From JBLMZI01 sp050258755 (lineage in GTDB: Bacteria; Bacillota; Syntrophomonadia; Syntrophomonadales; DTU052), in NCBI GenBank assembly GCA_050258755.1, contig JBLMZI010000001.1:1-64000 (forward strand): a stretch of DNA of 64,000 nt, in the 5' to 3' direction. Under the pieces are notes generated by a model, which worked only from the letters and a program-made list of their open reading frames with translations, was not told the DNA's origin and ran no database searches. The translations under genes were made by a program, and so were the position numbers. Shown piece by piece: positions 17,025-24,671 of this stretch (positions within the stretch are counted from its first letter, which is position 1; each line of letters opens with the position of its first letter).

Positions 17025-17975
17025 ATGAGAAAAAACGCTTGTTGGATTGGCGGCGTTCTGGTGGCGGCCGTTCTCATGACCACGGCCTGGCAGGGAACGG
17101 AACGCAGGATTACCGTGTCGGACGGCAGCCGGCGTGAAACGTTTGCCGCGTGTGCAGTGAGCGTCGGTGATATTTTACAGCAGTGCGGGATCAAGGTCGG
17201 GTCGGTGGATCAGGTTTATCCCGGATTAAGGTCGTGGGTGTTCTCTGATGCGACGGTCCGGATCACCCGGGCTGTTCCGGTTACCCTTACTGATTATGGT
17301 GTAACCCGGCAGCTATGGGCGAGAAAGGGAACCCGAGTCGGGGAGCTGCTGCGCCAGAATCGTGTGCCGCTTGGGCCAAACGATCTGGTGTCGCCGAAAT
17401 TGAACGAACGAATTCAAGCGCCACTTGGACTCAAGGTGATCCGATACAGCCAGAAAACCACTGAGGAGCAGGTGACGATTCCGTTCCGGCAAATCAAGGT
17501 CGCAGACGGTGATCTAGAGCGGGGGATCTCGCGGAAGGTCTCTCAAGGGGTGCCGGGAATGGCTTCCGAAACGGTACGCATCGTTTATCATGACGGAGTT
17601 GAAGTCCGGCGCGAGGTGTTAAGCACGCGGATTATCCGGCCGCCGCAGCATGAAGTGGTGGCCCTGGGCACAATCACATCGGTTTCGCGTGGATCGCTTC
17701 GGCTTGACTTCAAGCGGGCGATGCTGATGGAAGCCACGGCTTATACCTATACCGGTCATCGAACCGCTTCCGGGATTTCGCCTGCGGTTGGGCTGATTGC
17801 AGTCGATACCCGGGTCATTCCCATGGGAACCAAGCTGTATGTGGAAGGATACGGATTCGCCCGGGCGGCTGACCGTGGCGGCGCGATTCGTGGAAACCGG
17901 ATTGATCTTTTCATGGAAAGTGTTCGGGAATGCCGGCAGTGGGGGCGCCGTCACGTAAAGATTTATGTTCTTTAG
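17025..17975 (+). CDS. YabE-type protein: DUF348 x2, G5 and 3D domains (copy 2)
   Basis: This 316-aa paralogue has the same order of domains as the gene before it: membrane anchor or signal (residues 5-22), two DUF348 repeats, G5, then 3D domain with LMEATAYTYTGHRTASG, IAVDTRVIPMGTKLYVEGYG and AADRGGAIRGNRIDLF. The last 100 residues are strongly alike, while the first 120 are much more divergent. The ATG follows GGAGGAAGGAGA, a near-ideal ribosome site. Both copies keep the catalytic-type Asp pattern, so neither looks decayed. B. subtilis has one yabE at this locus, so this is a local tandem duplication. Confidence 0.88.
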   Translation: MRKNACWIGGVLVAAVLMTTAWQGTERRITVSDGSRRETFAACAVSVGDILQQCGIKVGSVDQVYPGLRSWVFSDATVRITRAVPVTLTDYGVTRQLWARKGTRVGELLRQNRVPLGPNDLVSPKLNERIQAPLGLKVIRYSQKTTEEQVTIPFRQIKVADGDLERGISRKVSQGVPGMASETVRIVYHDGVEVRREVLSTRIIRPPQHEVVALGTITSVSRGSLRLDFKRAMLMEATAYTYTGHRTASGISPAVGLIAVDTRVIPMGTKLYVEGYGFARAADRGGAIRGNRIDLFMESVRECRQWGRRHVKIYVL

Positions 17976-18065
17976 GCGGGCTGGAGTCAGCGGATTCAAG
18001 GTATGAGATTGGGACGGATGCACAGACTAAAAACGGAAACGTTCCACCTGAAGGAGGTGAAGGAT

Positions 18066-18653
18066 GTGCATAAAAAAGGACTGGCGACTTTACTGACCCT
18101 GGTTCTCTTATCAGCGGTCTTTGCCCTGGGCGGATGCAGTACGGCGCAGACGAAAAAGCCGGTACCGCAAACCGGAAATAGAGTCAACGCGACCCGCACG
18201 GTTCCGAATGCGACACCGACCACGCCGGCAACACCCAACACGAACAAATCCGGCAACACCGTAACCCGGCCAGCGGCCAAGCCGCTCGCGCCGATGAGCG
18301 CTTCCGAAAGCAGGCGGTTGGCGGACCGGCTCACAAACCTGGCCGCATCGGTGAAAGGTGTAAAATCCGCGACCGTCGTCCTGCAGCCCGGAAACAATGC
18401 CTATGCCGCAATGGTAGGCATAACGCTGGACCGCAATGTAAGCGGTACTGAAACCAAGCGGGTCAAAACAGAGGTCGCCCGGAAACTGGAGAAGGCGGAT
18501 AAACGAGTGACCCGGGTACTGGTGACCAGTGACCCCAATCTGGTCAAACGGATTGAGGACATTGCACGCGGCGTTATTGCCGGGAAACCGATTTCAAGCT
18601 TTACCAGCCAGCTTTCTGAGCTGGGCCGGCGGATTGAACCGACCACACGCTGA
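18066..18653 (+). CDS. YhcN/YlaJ-family sporulation lipoprotein
   Basis: The GTG at 18066 follows AAGGAGGTGA with five-base spacing. The 195-aa product starts with a lipoprotein signal ending in the lipobox LGGC, followed by a Thr/Pro/Asn-rich linker. The C-terminal half has the YhcN/YlaJ pattern (SRRLADRLTNLAASVKGVKS, VMVGITLDRN-like strand, DPNLVKRIEDIARGV). Members are inserted into spore membranes and affect germination or cortex integrity. It supports the conclusion that the organism forms endospores. A terminator follows directly. Confidence 0.85.
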   Translation: MHKKGLATLLTLVLLSAVFALGGCSTAQTKKPVPQTGNRVNATRTVPNATPTTPATPNTNKSGNTVTRPAAKPLAPMSASESRRLADRLTNLAASVKGVKSATVVLQPGNNAYAAMVGITLDRNVSGTETKRVKTEVARKLEKADKRVTRVLVTSDPNLVKRIEDIARGVIAGKPISSFTSQLSELGRRIEPTTR

Positions 18654-18663
18654 TCGCGGAACG

Positions 18664-18696
18664 GTAAAAACCTGGGATTGTATCCCGGGTTTTTAC
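18664..18696 (+). terminator. Intrinsic terminator after the spore lipoprotein gene
   Basis: A 14-bp stem with one wobble pair (GTAAAAACCTGGGA with TCCCGGGTTTTTAC) surrounds the loop TTGTA. The A- and T-tracts inside the stem fit an intrinsic terminator. Confidence 0.85.
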
Positions 18697-18802
18697 GCGT
18701 TTGTGGGCATCCAAAACGGACGCGCGGGCTGGCCGGGTTGGTTTCCGGAAGCCACCGGAATGGTGTACAATGAGTTAGATTCCCAAAAGGTGGCGAATTT
18801 AC

Positions 18803-19723
18803 TTGGACAATGCGTCCCTGTCTGGTGCGCGCCGTGCATTGAACGAACACGGACTTCGCCCGAAAAAAGGGTTTGGCCAGAATTTCCTGGTCGACAAAAA
18901 CATTCTGAACAAAATTGCCGATGCGGCAGAACTTGATCCCGAGTCGATCGCCTTTGAGATCGGCTGCGGATTAGGGGCCCTGACCGCCGCTCTGGCAACA
19001 CGTGCCGGACGGGTAGTCGGCATGGAATTGGATACTGCGCTGAAACCCATTTTGACTGAAGCTTTTCAAACTGATCCGCACGTGCAGATTGTGTATGGCG
19101 ATACCTTGCAGCTGGAATGGAACCGGGATGTGTTAGGCCCGCTCGGCCTGGCCGGGCAAACCGTTACGATCTGTGCTAATCTTCCGTATTACATAACCTC
19201 TCCGATCATCTTCCGCATTCTGGATTATGGCAAGCAGGTCAGACACGCTGTTTTGATGATGCAGAAAGAAGTTGCCGACCGGTTGGCGGCAAAACCGGGA
19301 ACCAAGGACTACGGCCTATTGACGGTGATGGTGGCATACCGCGCCGATGTGGCACCGGTTACCCGGGTATCCCGAAACTGCTTTCTTCCGGTTCCGGAGG
19401 TGGACTCAAGCGTGATTAAGCTGACTCCGCTGCCGGCGCCGCGTATTTCGGTAGAATCCGAGGCACTGTTTATGCGGTTGGTTCGGGAAGCCTTCCAGAA
19501 GCGCCGCAAGACCATGCAGAACGTCCTGAACAGCGCCGGATGGCTTCGTCCCGGAGCCGCTTGCGTGCTTGGCCCGTTAGGAATTGATCCGATGCGCCGC
19601 GGTGAAACCCTGTCGCTTGAGGAATTTGGGCGGATTGCCGATGCTCTTTGCGCATATGGGAGGGATACGGATGTTGCTGATCAGCCCGACCGAAGGTCAA
19701 CTGACCCTGGAACAGGTTGCTGA
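18803..19723 (+). CDS. rsmA: 16S rRNA dimethyladenosine transferase
   Basis: This 306-aa KsgA/RsmA enzyme dimethylates A1518 and A1519 of 16S rRNA. Motifs are KKGFGQNFLVDKNIL (about 21-35), FEIGCGLGALT (SAM-binding, about 51-61), and ICANLPYYITSP (catalytic NLPY, about 108-119), with EAFQKRRKTMQNVL near the C-terminus. The start is TTG at 18803. Unlike B. subtilis, no rnmV lies upstream. The last 53 bases overlap the next gene. Confidence 0.95.
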   Translation: MDNASLSGARRALNEHGLRPKKGFGQNFLVDKNILNKIADAAELDPESIAFEIGCGLGALTAALATRAGRVVGMELDTALKPILTEAFQTDPHVQIVYGDTLQLEWNRDVLGPLGLAGQTVTICANLPYYITSPIIFRILDYGKQVRHAVLMMQKEVADRLAAKPGTKDYGLLTVMVAYRADVAPVTRVSRNCFLPVPEVDSSVIKLTPLPAPRISVESEALFMRLVREAFQKRRKTMQNVLNSAGWLRPGAACVLGPLGIDPMRRGETLSLEEFGRIADALCAYGRDTDVADQPDRRSTDPGTGC

Positions 19724-20144
19724 AAGTATTCTTCGGTACATTGGGGAAGAACCGGATTATGCCTATAAAATTATTGTCGGAACCGATTCACAGACCACCC
19801 GCGAAGCAACGACGTTTGTTTCCGCTGTGATTCTGCACCGGATCGGGAAAGGTGCCCGCTATTTTTATGCCAGCGATATCCACCGCCGTATTGCAAGCCT
19901 CAGGCAGCGTATTTTTTATGAGACTTCTCTTAGTCTGGCTCTGGCCGATCAACTCTCTCGTTTGTTGGATGACCTCGGGTGTGGAAATCTGCGGCCCGAG
20001 ATCCATCTGGATGTGGGCAATAATGGCGAAACTCGGGACATTGTAAAGGACGTAACCGGCATGGTTATGGGAAGCGGTTTTGACGCTTTGATCAAGCCGC
20101 ACGCCTGTGGAGCCAGCAAAGTTGCTGATCGTTATACGAAATAA
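19671..20144 (+). CDS. YkuK-like RNase H-fold protein (DUF458)
   Basis: The ATG at 19671 has GGGAGGGA upstream and gives 157 aa. The core KIIVGTDSQTTREATTFVSA and HLDVGNNGETRDIVKDVTGMV carries acidic residues arranged as in RNase H-like folds of the DUF458/YkuK family. The C-terminus (IKPHACGASKVADRYTK) is the family signature. The function is unknown; family members are common in spore-formers. It starts within rsmA in another frame, indicating coupled translation. Confidence 0.85.
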   Translation: MLLISPTEGQLTLEQVAESILRYIGEEPDYAYKIIVGTDSQTTREATTFVSAVILHRIGKGARYFYASDIHRRIASLRQRIFYETSLSLALADQLSRLLDDLGCGNLRPEIHLDVGNNGETRDIVKDVTGMVMGSGFDALIKPHACGASKVADRYTK

Positions 20145-20179
20145 ATCCAAATTTCGCGGTAAAATTGACATAATAGCCA

Positions 20180-20208
20180 TTGACAAGGGATTCGCACTTC
20201 ATTAAAAT
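20180..20208 (+). promoter_or_regulatory. Sigma-A promoter P1 upstream of veg
   Basis: TTGACA (20180-20185), a 17-base spacer and TAAAAT (20203-20208) match the sigma-A consensus at 11 of 12 positions. It lies about 80 bases upstream of veg, upstream of a second promoter. Confidence 0.7.
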
Positions 20209-20219
20209 ATTTACCCTCC

Positions 20220-20248
20220 TTGACTGGACAGTGGGAATAGTATATAGT
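20220..20248 (+). promoter_or_regulatory. Sigma-A promoter P2 upstream of veg
   Basis: TTGACT (20220-20225) and TATAGT (20243-20248) are spaced by 17 bases, about 40 bases before the veg start. B. subtilis veg is known for an exceptionally strong promoter, so strong promoter signals here are expected. Confidence 0.75.
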
Positions 20249-20286
20249 TACTAGTGTGTACATCATCGCATAAGAAGGTGATATGT

Positions 20287-20565
20287 TTGGATTCTCCCAG
20301 GGCCATATCAGAGATAAAAAGAGATCTAGACAGCTTCGTGGGCAGTCGAATCCGCCTCAAAGCCAATCGGGGAAGAAACCGCATTATAGAGAGAGAGGGC
20401 GTCCTGGAGTCAACGTATCCGAATATTTTTATCGTTAAGATTAACGAGCGAAAAGTCGACAGACGCGTTTCTTATAGCTATGCCGACGTATTGACCGACA
20501 CGGTCGAGCTTTTCGTCTACGATACGAACGAAGAGGAAATAAGGATTGCCGGTTCCGGAAAATAA
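20287..20565 (+). CDS. veg: Veg protein
   Basis: The TTG at 20287 follows AGAAGGTGA and gives 92 aa. The sequence ISEIKRDLDSFVGSRIRLKANRGRNR, outlined, and VLESTYPNIFIVKI followed by RRVSYSYADVLTDTVEL are diagnostic of Veg. In B. subtilis Veg stimulates biofilm formation through SinR and affects spore outgrowth. It stands alone between two promoters and a terminator that overlaps its stop codon. Confidence 0.95.
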   Translation: MDSPRAISEIKRDLDSFVGSRIRLKANRGRNRIIEREGVLESTYPNIFIVKINERKVDRRVSYSYADVLTDTVELFVYDTNEEEIRIAGSGK

Positions 20566-20592
20566 CCGCATCAGCGGTTCTTTTCCTTTTTA
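20564..20592 (+). terminator. Terminator overlapping the veg stop codon
   Basis: AACCGC and GCGGTT form a 6-bp stem around ATCA, followed by CTTTTCCTTTTT. The stem begins at the last bases of the TAA stop. Confidence 0.75.
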
Positions 20593-20877
20593 AACGACCC
20601 CGCAAAGGCAAAAACGAGGTCTAGCGCCCGCCAATACGGCGGGCGATCTTATTTTCTTGGCAAAGAATCGGTCAAAGGCCGCCGGAATAAGCGCGGCCCG
20701 ATCCGGACGGATAGCAGTGTGTTTGCGTATAATATAGAATCCGTTCGGGAACCAGAAAAAATCTTTGTCGAACGCGGCATCAGGTACCGCACCGATCGAC
20801 GCGCATAGCACATAGCGCCCCTGATTCGACGTGATCCGCGAAACGGGAGGAAAAGAAGCTACAACAGGCCGCGTCAT
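20590..20877 (-). CDS. Hypothetical 95-aa protein
   Basis: The ATG at 20877 has CAGGAG seven bases upstream and opens a 95-aa frame that runs to the veg terminator. The central segment GRYVLCASIGAVPDAAFDKD and FWFPNGFYIIRK reads like a folded protein, and the end is basic. No family is recognised. It is convergent with veg and divergent from the next gene, so it would need its own promoter. It may be spurious. Confidence 0.35.
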   Translation of the reverse strand: MTRPVVASFPPVSRITSNQGRYVLCASIGAVPDAAFDKDFFWFPNGFYIIRKHTAIRPDRAALIPAAFDRFFAKKIRSPAVLAGARPRFCLCGVV

Positions 20878-21079
20878 GGCAGCTCCTGAACGGCAATGCC
20901 GCCGCAGATACGGAATACTAACGCGCGGTGGATGAAACATCTTCAATTTGCGCACAAACAAATCACACTTCGGTAGCAGGCCTCATAGTATATCCCAGAA
21001 ATCAGCCTTTAATAGATCCCTCCCCGGGCTTACACGAACAGGAGGTTTTGGACTTCACGACAAAAGGAGGGAAGAGAAA

Positions 21080-21646
21080 ATGGGCTTAATCTGCGAATAC
21101 CCGTGCCGGCTCGATTTGTTTGCCAAGGTTGTGAAAAGCAAAAACATCCAGTGCCAGGAAAACGTTCTGGATGAGGTCGTTTGCGTACCTGAAGAGGATG
21201 TGGGCGGCAAGATAACCAATATTGAGGATGTGAAGGTGCAGCTGTTGTCCGCCGAAGAAAGCTTCGTGGGCAACGCGAAGGTCAAGGTGACGCTGTCGTT
21301 TAACGTGGTGCTGATTGTTCTGGTTGGTGACAACCCCGGATCGTTTGAACTGGTTACCCTCGAAGGGTTTACCTTTACCAAGAACATCCCGTTAGAAGAA
21401 TATGATCCGCCGCTGACCCCGCAGGAATTCCGTTCCGAAGTCGAGCAATCCGAGATCATTCTGCGAAATTGGAGCTTCGACGTCGATATTCTGGGCAACT
21501 GTGAAGACCCCGGCAGTCCGTGCCTTACTGCATCCCCCATACCCGGCACCTGCCTCGCGCTGAAGGTTTACGTCGATATCATCGACAAACTGACCAAGTT
21601 TCACGACATCGTCGTGTTTGGCGAGCTGGATCCGGACGAATGCTAA
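21080..21646 (+). CDS. Unrecognised beta-rich protein, possibly spore-surface related
   Basis: The ATG at 21080 follows AAAGGAGGGAAGAG. The 188-aa acidic product is rich in alternating hydrophobic residues that suggest beta strands (KVKVTLSFNVVLIVLVGD; LKVYVDIIDKL). Seven cysteines are spread through it, including the last residue. There is no signal peptide or membrane segment. The pattern is reminiscent of SPOCS/DUF3794-type or exosporium proteins found near veg in clostridia, but no family motif can be named with confidence. It is a single-gene unit closed by a terminator. Confidence 0.65.
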   Translation: MGLICEYPCRLDLFAKVVKSKNIQCQENVLDEVVCVPEEDVGGKITNIEDVKVQLLSAEESFVGNAKVKVTLSFNVVLIVLVGDNPGSFELVTLEGFTFTKNIPLEEYDPPLTPQEFRSEVEQSEIILRNWSFDVDILGNCEDPGSPCLTASPIPGTCLALKVYVDIIDKLTKFHDIVVFGELDPDEC

Positions 21647-21657
21647 ATCGTACTGCG

Positions 21658-21690
21658 GCCTGGCGGATTCGCCGGGCTTTTGTTTTCCTT
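21658..21690 (+). terminator. Intrinsic terminator
   Basis: GCCTGGCG (21658-21665) and CGCCGGGC (21670-21677) form an 8-bp stem with one wobble pair, followed by TTTTGTTTTCCTTT. It ends the preceding single-gene transcript. Confidence 0.8.
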
Positions 21691-21724
21691 TCGCATGCAC
21701 ACTGATCGGGGGAGGCCAACGTCA

Positions 21725-21997
21725 ATGCAGGAGAATCCCGAAACGAGCTGGTGCATGCCGCCCGCGTGCGAGATCACCGGTGAGAGCTGCGCTGCCATTG
21801 CAACGGGTCATGGCGCGGCTTTCACTGGATTGGGCGGGGAATGTGAGAGAAGCTCAGGGCGAAATGGTGCCGTAAGCCTGGTGGCGAAACAGGAATGGGG
21901 GGCGATTTCCGCCCTCCCTTGGCCCTTGGGAGGGGTTGAAGGTGCTTGGTGCTTCCAAATGAGCGGGAACGGTTCCGGGAGCGGGTCAAAAGGCTGA
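21725..21997 (+). CDS. Possible small Cys/Gly-rich protein
   Basis: An ATG at 21725 lies eight bases after GGGGGAGG and opens a 90-aa frame with WCMPPAC, GESC and GEC near the N-terminus and a Gly/Ser-rich end (SGNGSGSGSKG). The good ribosome site supports expression. The composition is odd and the tail overlaps the following small gene, so only one of the two may be real. Confidence 0.3.
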   Translation: MQENPETSWCMPPACEITGESCAAIATGHGAAFTGLGGECERSSGRNGAVSLVAKQEWGAISALPWPLGGVEGAWCFQMSGNGSGSGSKG

Positions 21998-22167
21998 TTG
22001 CGCAGCAGCGGAACATTAACGAGCATGTCTATTTATTGTTCCAGGAAAATCGAGATGAATGGGCCGGGCGGGAACTGAGCGAGGCGATTAACCACGGTCA
22101 CGAAATCCTCGCCTGTTTGATTCGCCTGATCCAGGGGCGCGGCAGTGAAAATGGGGACAATGGATAG
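21949..22167 (+). CDS. Small helical protein of unknown function
   Basis: The 72-aa frame (start GTG 21949 or TTG 21946, with GGGAGGGG upstream) encodes a highly charged helical protein: ERFRERVKRLIAQQRNINEH, then LFQENRDEWAGRELSEAINH. It lacks motifs of any family known to me. The region from its end to 22430 holds no other supported gene. Confidence 0.5.
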   Translation: MLPNERERFRERVKRLIAQQRNINEHVYLLFQENRDEWAGRELSEAINHGHEILACLIRLIQGRGSENGDNG

Positions 22168-22430
22168 AATTTCTTAACCGCCGCACGGCTGTTGCATGCG
22201 CCCGTGGTTTCCCTGGCCGGGGGAAGGTTCTTGCGTAAAAACTGGCTCAACCCCGATCTGACGGTATAAATCGGGCGCCGCCCCAGGGACGACTTGTGCG
22301 CAAAACGCCCGGAAAAAGGGGATTTTGCCCCTGAAACAGTAACCTTGCCCTGCAACAAAACATATTGTTAAGTATCGTTTGGGTCGTTTTTTCGGATACA
22401 GGACGGAGAATAGCAGGGGGAGGGGTAGAA

Positions 22431-22586
22431 ATGGCGACGGACAAATTCGAACACGCAACCTTTTACTTGACGCAAGAGCAAGTAAATCAGATAAAGAAGC
22501 TGGCCCGCGACAACCAGATATCGCGCAGCGCCCTGGTTCGCATGATCATCCGCGAGTACCTCGGCAAGCAAGAAGACGAGAAGTGA
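22431..22586 (+). CDS. Ribbon-helix-helix (CopG/Arc-type) DNA-binding protein
   Basis: The ATG at 22431 follows GGGGGAGGGG and encodes 51 aa. The strand KFEHATFYLTQEQVNQI and helices KKLARDNQISRSALVRMIIR form the typical ribbon-helix-helix layout. Such proteins are dimeric repressors, often for toxin-antitoxin systems, plasmids or islands. No toxin partner is adjacent. It lies immediately outside the left island repeat. Confidence 0.75.
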   Translation: MATDKFEHATFYLTQEQVNQIKKLARDNQISRSALVRMIIREYLGKQEDEK

Positions 22587-22601
22587 CCCGAGGGGGCTTG
22601 G

Positions 22602-22658
22602 GGAGCGGGCTATGAAAGAGGAATATGACTAGGAAGCACCCGAGTTTTGGGTGCTTTT
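22602..22658 (+). repeat. Left 57-bp direct repeat of the island, with terminator
   Basis: This stretch matches 42025-42081 at 51 of 57 positions without gaps. It contains CTATGAAAG, GGAATAT and a terminator hairpin (AAGCACCC with GGGTGCTT then TTTT). The two copies bracket the AT-rich region. They could be attachment-site duplications or two copies of a dispersed terminator repeat. Confidence 0.75.
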
Positions 22659-22934
22659 GTGTGCCGCAGGTAGATATAATCGGTCGCTTCCAAGGGAAAA
22701 GCGCAAAGGATTCAGGACCAACGGCGCAAGCCACCGAATTATTATTACGGGCGGGCCATTTCGCGATTGAATCAACTATGATCGAATCCAGACCAGAACA
22801 AGCCCGACACCGTATGAGAAACGGCGCCAGGCTGTGTAAACTACAAAAATACTACGATAGCGGTTTTAATCGTGTCCGACGATTTGGGGAAGTTCAAAAT
22901 GAGCTTAGGGTCACTTCTGATGGTAATTTGCGAA
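22659..22934. other. Intergenic segment at the left island edge
   Basis: I see no gene with a ribosome site here. The sequence changes from GC-rich to AT-richer over this interval, consistent with a junction. Confidence 0.4.
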
Positions 22935-24311
22935 TTACGAAGTTTCATTCAGTTTGGCAGTGTCTTTCGGTTTCTTTATGTTGTTCTGGTAGAAATAGAC
23001 GATTCCTGCGAATGCTGCAATAACGTAGCTGATATCGATTGCCAGCCAGATGCCTTCTATTTTCATGCTGGAACGCATTAGAACATACGATATCGGGATA
23101 CGGATAATCCAAAGCGAGGTAAGCGTGATAATCATCGATACCATGGTTTTTCCAGAACCATTAAAAAGTCCGTTCACAGAAAACATAATCAGCATAAATA
23201 CATAACCAACGCCGAGATACTGCAGACAAACGGAACCTATATTCAAAACATCCCGCTGGTGGACAAACGCGGATAAAATAATATCCGGAATCAGGACGCA
23301 AATCAGTGTAATCACCACCGACAGAAGTAAAGAAAGAATAATTCCCCATTTATAGGCTTCCCTCACTCGCTCCGGCTTCTTGGCGCCCAGGTTCTGTCCG
23401 GTAAATGCCGCGGCAGCCGTCCCTAAAGACATTGCAATAATATTGATGAAAGAGTCAACTCTGATTACCGCGCCATATCCTGCGATTGCTACCGCGCCAA
23501 AGTAATTTACGAACGAGGCCATGAAACTTCCGCCGATCGCGGTCAACGATTGTTGCAGAATCGCCGGAAAACCTACTTTTAGTAATTGCGTTGTGAGATT
23601 CTTATCGAGATTGAATTTCTTAAAACTTGGAGCAACCAGCGAATTCTTCGATCTAACGTAAATTACGCCCGTTATTAAAGCGACGGTTTGTGCAATCAAT
23701 GAGGCGTAAGCAGCGCCATTCAGACCCAATTTTGGCATGGGTCCAAGACCCATGATCATGACTGGATCTAAAACCGCGTTGATTACGACAGAAAGGCTCA
23801 TTAAGGCCATTGGTGTTACGGTATCGCCGATTCCGCGTAGAATTGCAATATTCAAAATGAAGTAGTAAAGCACCCAACAACCCAGAATAGAGATTTTTAA
23901 GTACGTTGATGCGCTCTCAAACACGATTTGAGGGGTGTTCATGGCGGTTAATATCGAATCGCTGAATACGAAAACAAGCAGTGTTAGTACCGTATTGATA
24001 ATAAAACCAAGGCTGTAAGAAGCCCCGACCACTTTTTCCACCATAGCGATGTTCTTTGCGCCAAAGTTCTGGGCCACGAGGATTGTGGATGCCATCGTAG
24101 CGCCAAAAGCTACTGCAACAATGATGTATGTAATTACAAAACTCACCGCTGTTGCGCCTACCGCTGTTTCGCCTAACAGGTTTCCAACCCAAATCGTGTT
24201 GATAATACTATAACCGGTGTAGAGGAAATACCCGATAAAAGTCGGAATGGCGAAACGCACCAATTGCTTTGGAACACTTCCCGTTGTTAAGTCATTACCT
24301 ATATTGCTCAC
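22935..24311 (-). CDS. MATE-family efflux transporter
   Basis: This 458-aa protein has about twelve membrane helices in two similar halves, the MATE layout. Recognisable segments are GYSIINTIWVGNLLGETAVGA (outlined), VAQNFGAKN in the first half and TGQNLGAKKPERV in the equivalent place of the second half. MATE transporters export drugs or metabolites using a sodium or proton gradient. The start is GTG at 24311, seven bases after AAAGGAG; the TTG two codons earlier is too near the ribosome site. It is divergent from the biosynthetic operon and is likely its product exporter or self-resistance gene. Confidence 0.92.
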   Translation of the reverse strand: MSNIGNDLTTGSVPKQLVRFAIPTFIGYFLYTGYSIINTIWVGNLLGETAVGATAVSFVITYIIVAVAFGATMASTILVAQNFGAKNIAMVEKVVGASYSLGFIINTVLTLLVFVFSDSILTAMNTPQIVFESASTYLKISILGCWVLYYFILNIAILRGIGDTVTPMALMSLSVVINAVLDPVMIMGLGPMPKLGLNGAAYASLIAQTVALITGVIYVRSKNSLVAPSFKKFNLDKNLTTQLLKVGFPAILQQSLTAIGGSFMASFVNYFGAVAIAGYGAVIRVDSFINIIAMSLGTAAAAFTGQNLGAKKPERVREAYKWGIILSLLLSVVITLICVLIPDIILSAFVHQRDVLNIGSVCLQYLGVGYVFMLIMFSVNGLFNGSGKTMVSMIITLTSLWIIRIPISYVLMRSSMKIEGIWLAIDISYVIAAFAGIVYFYQNNIKKPKDTAKLNETS

Positions 24312-24385
24312 TACCAAGCTCCTTTCTAATTATGAGAGAAATAAATGCCCCAAATAACAACCTTTCTTAGACAATTTTTACAAAT

Positions 24386-24412
24386 ATTATAATACATCGG
24401 TGGAATAGTCAA
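24386..24412 (-). promoter_or_regulatory. Candidate promoter of the MATE gene
   Basis: On the minus strand TTGACT (24412-24407) and TATAAT (24391-24386) are separated by 15 bases. The hexamers are good but the spacer is short. It lies about 75 bases upstream of the MATE start. Confidence 0.5.
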
Positions 24413-24571
24413 CTTGCATTCCCCGTTTTTGAACATGGCAGCAGGCATTACTATAATTGCAAACGGCTTGCTGTGGCCAGTTCATGCCAAGCAATAAACC
24501 TTTCTTTATAATCGCCTCCCCGAAACTGAAAAAGCCAAAAAATGCACATATTTTACAATTAAATATAAAAT

Positions 24572-24599
24572 TTGACAAATACATGGTAGCAGGTATAAT
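24572..24599 (+). promoter_or_regulatory. Consensus sigma-A promoter of the biosynthetic operon
   Basis: TTGACA (24572-24577), 16 bases, and TATAAT (24594-24599) match the consensus hexamers perfectly. It lies 72 bases before the first PaaK-like gene. No internal terminator is seen downstream until after the ThDP enzyme gene, so this promoter could drive about 16 kb. Confidence 0.8.
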
Positions 24600-24671
24600 T
24601 CAAAAAAAGAACCAAATACAAGAAAATAATTCAAAAAAGTATTAAATAATATAAAAAAAGGAAATAAAGAA

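Noticed and set aside
22625..23023. A 132-aa plus-strand frame running from the left repeat into the MATE gene
   Set aside because: It overlaps a clear convergent gene, starts inside a terminator and has no family resemblance.
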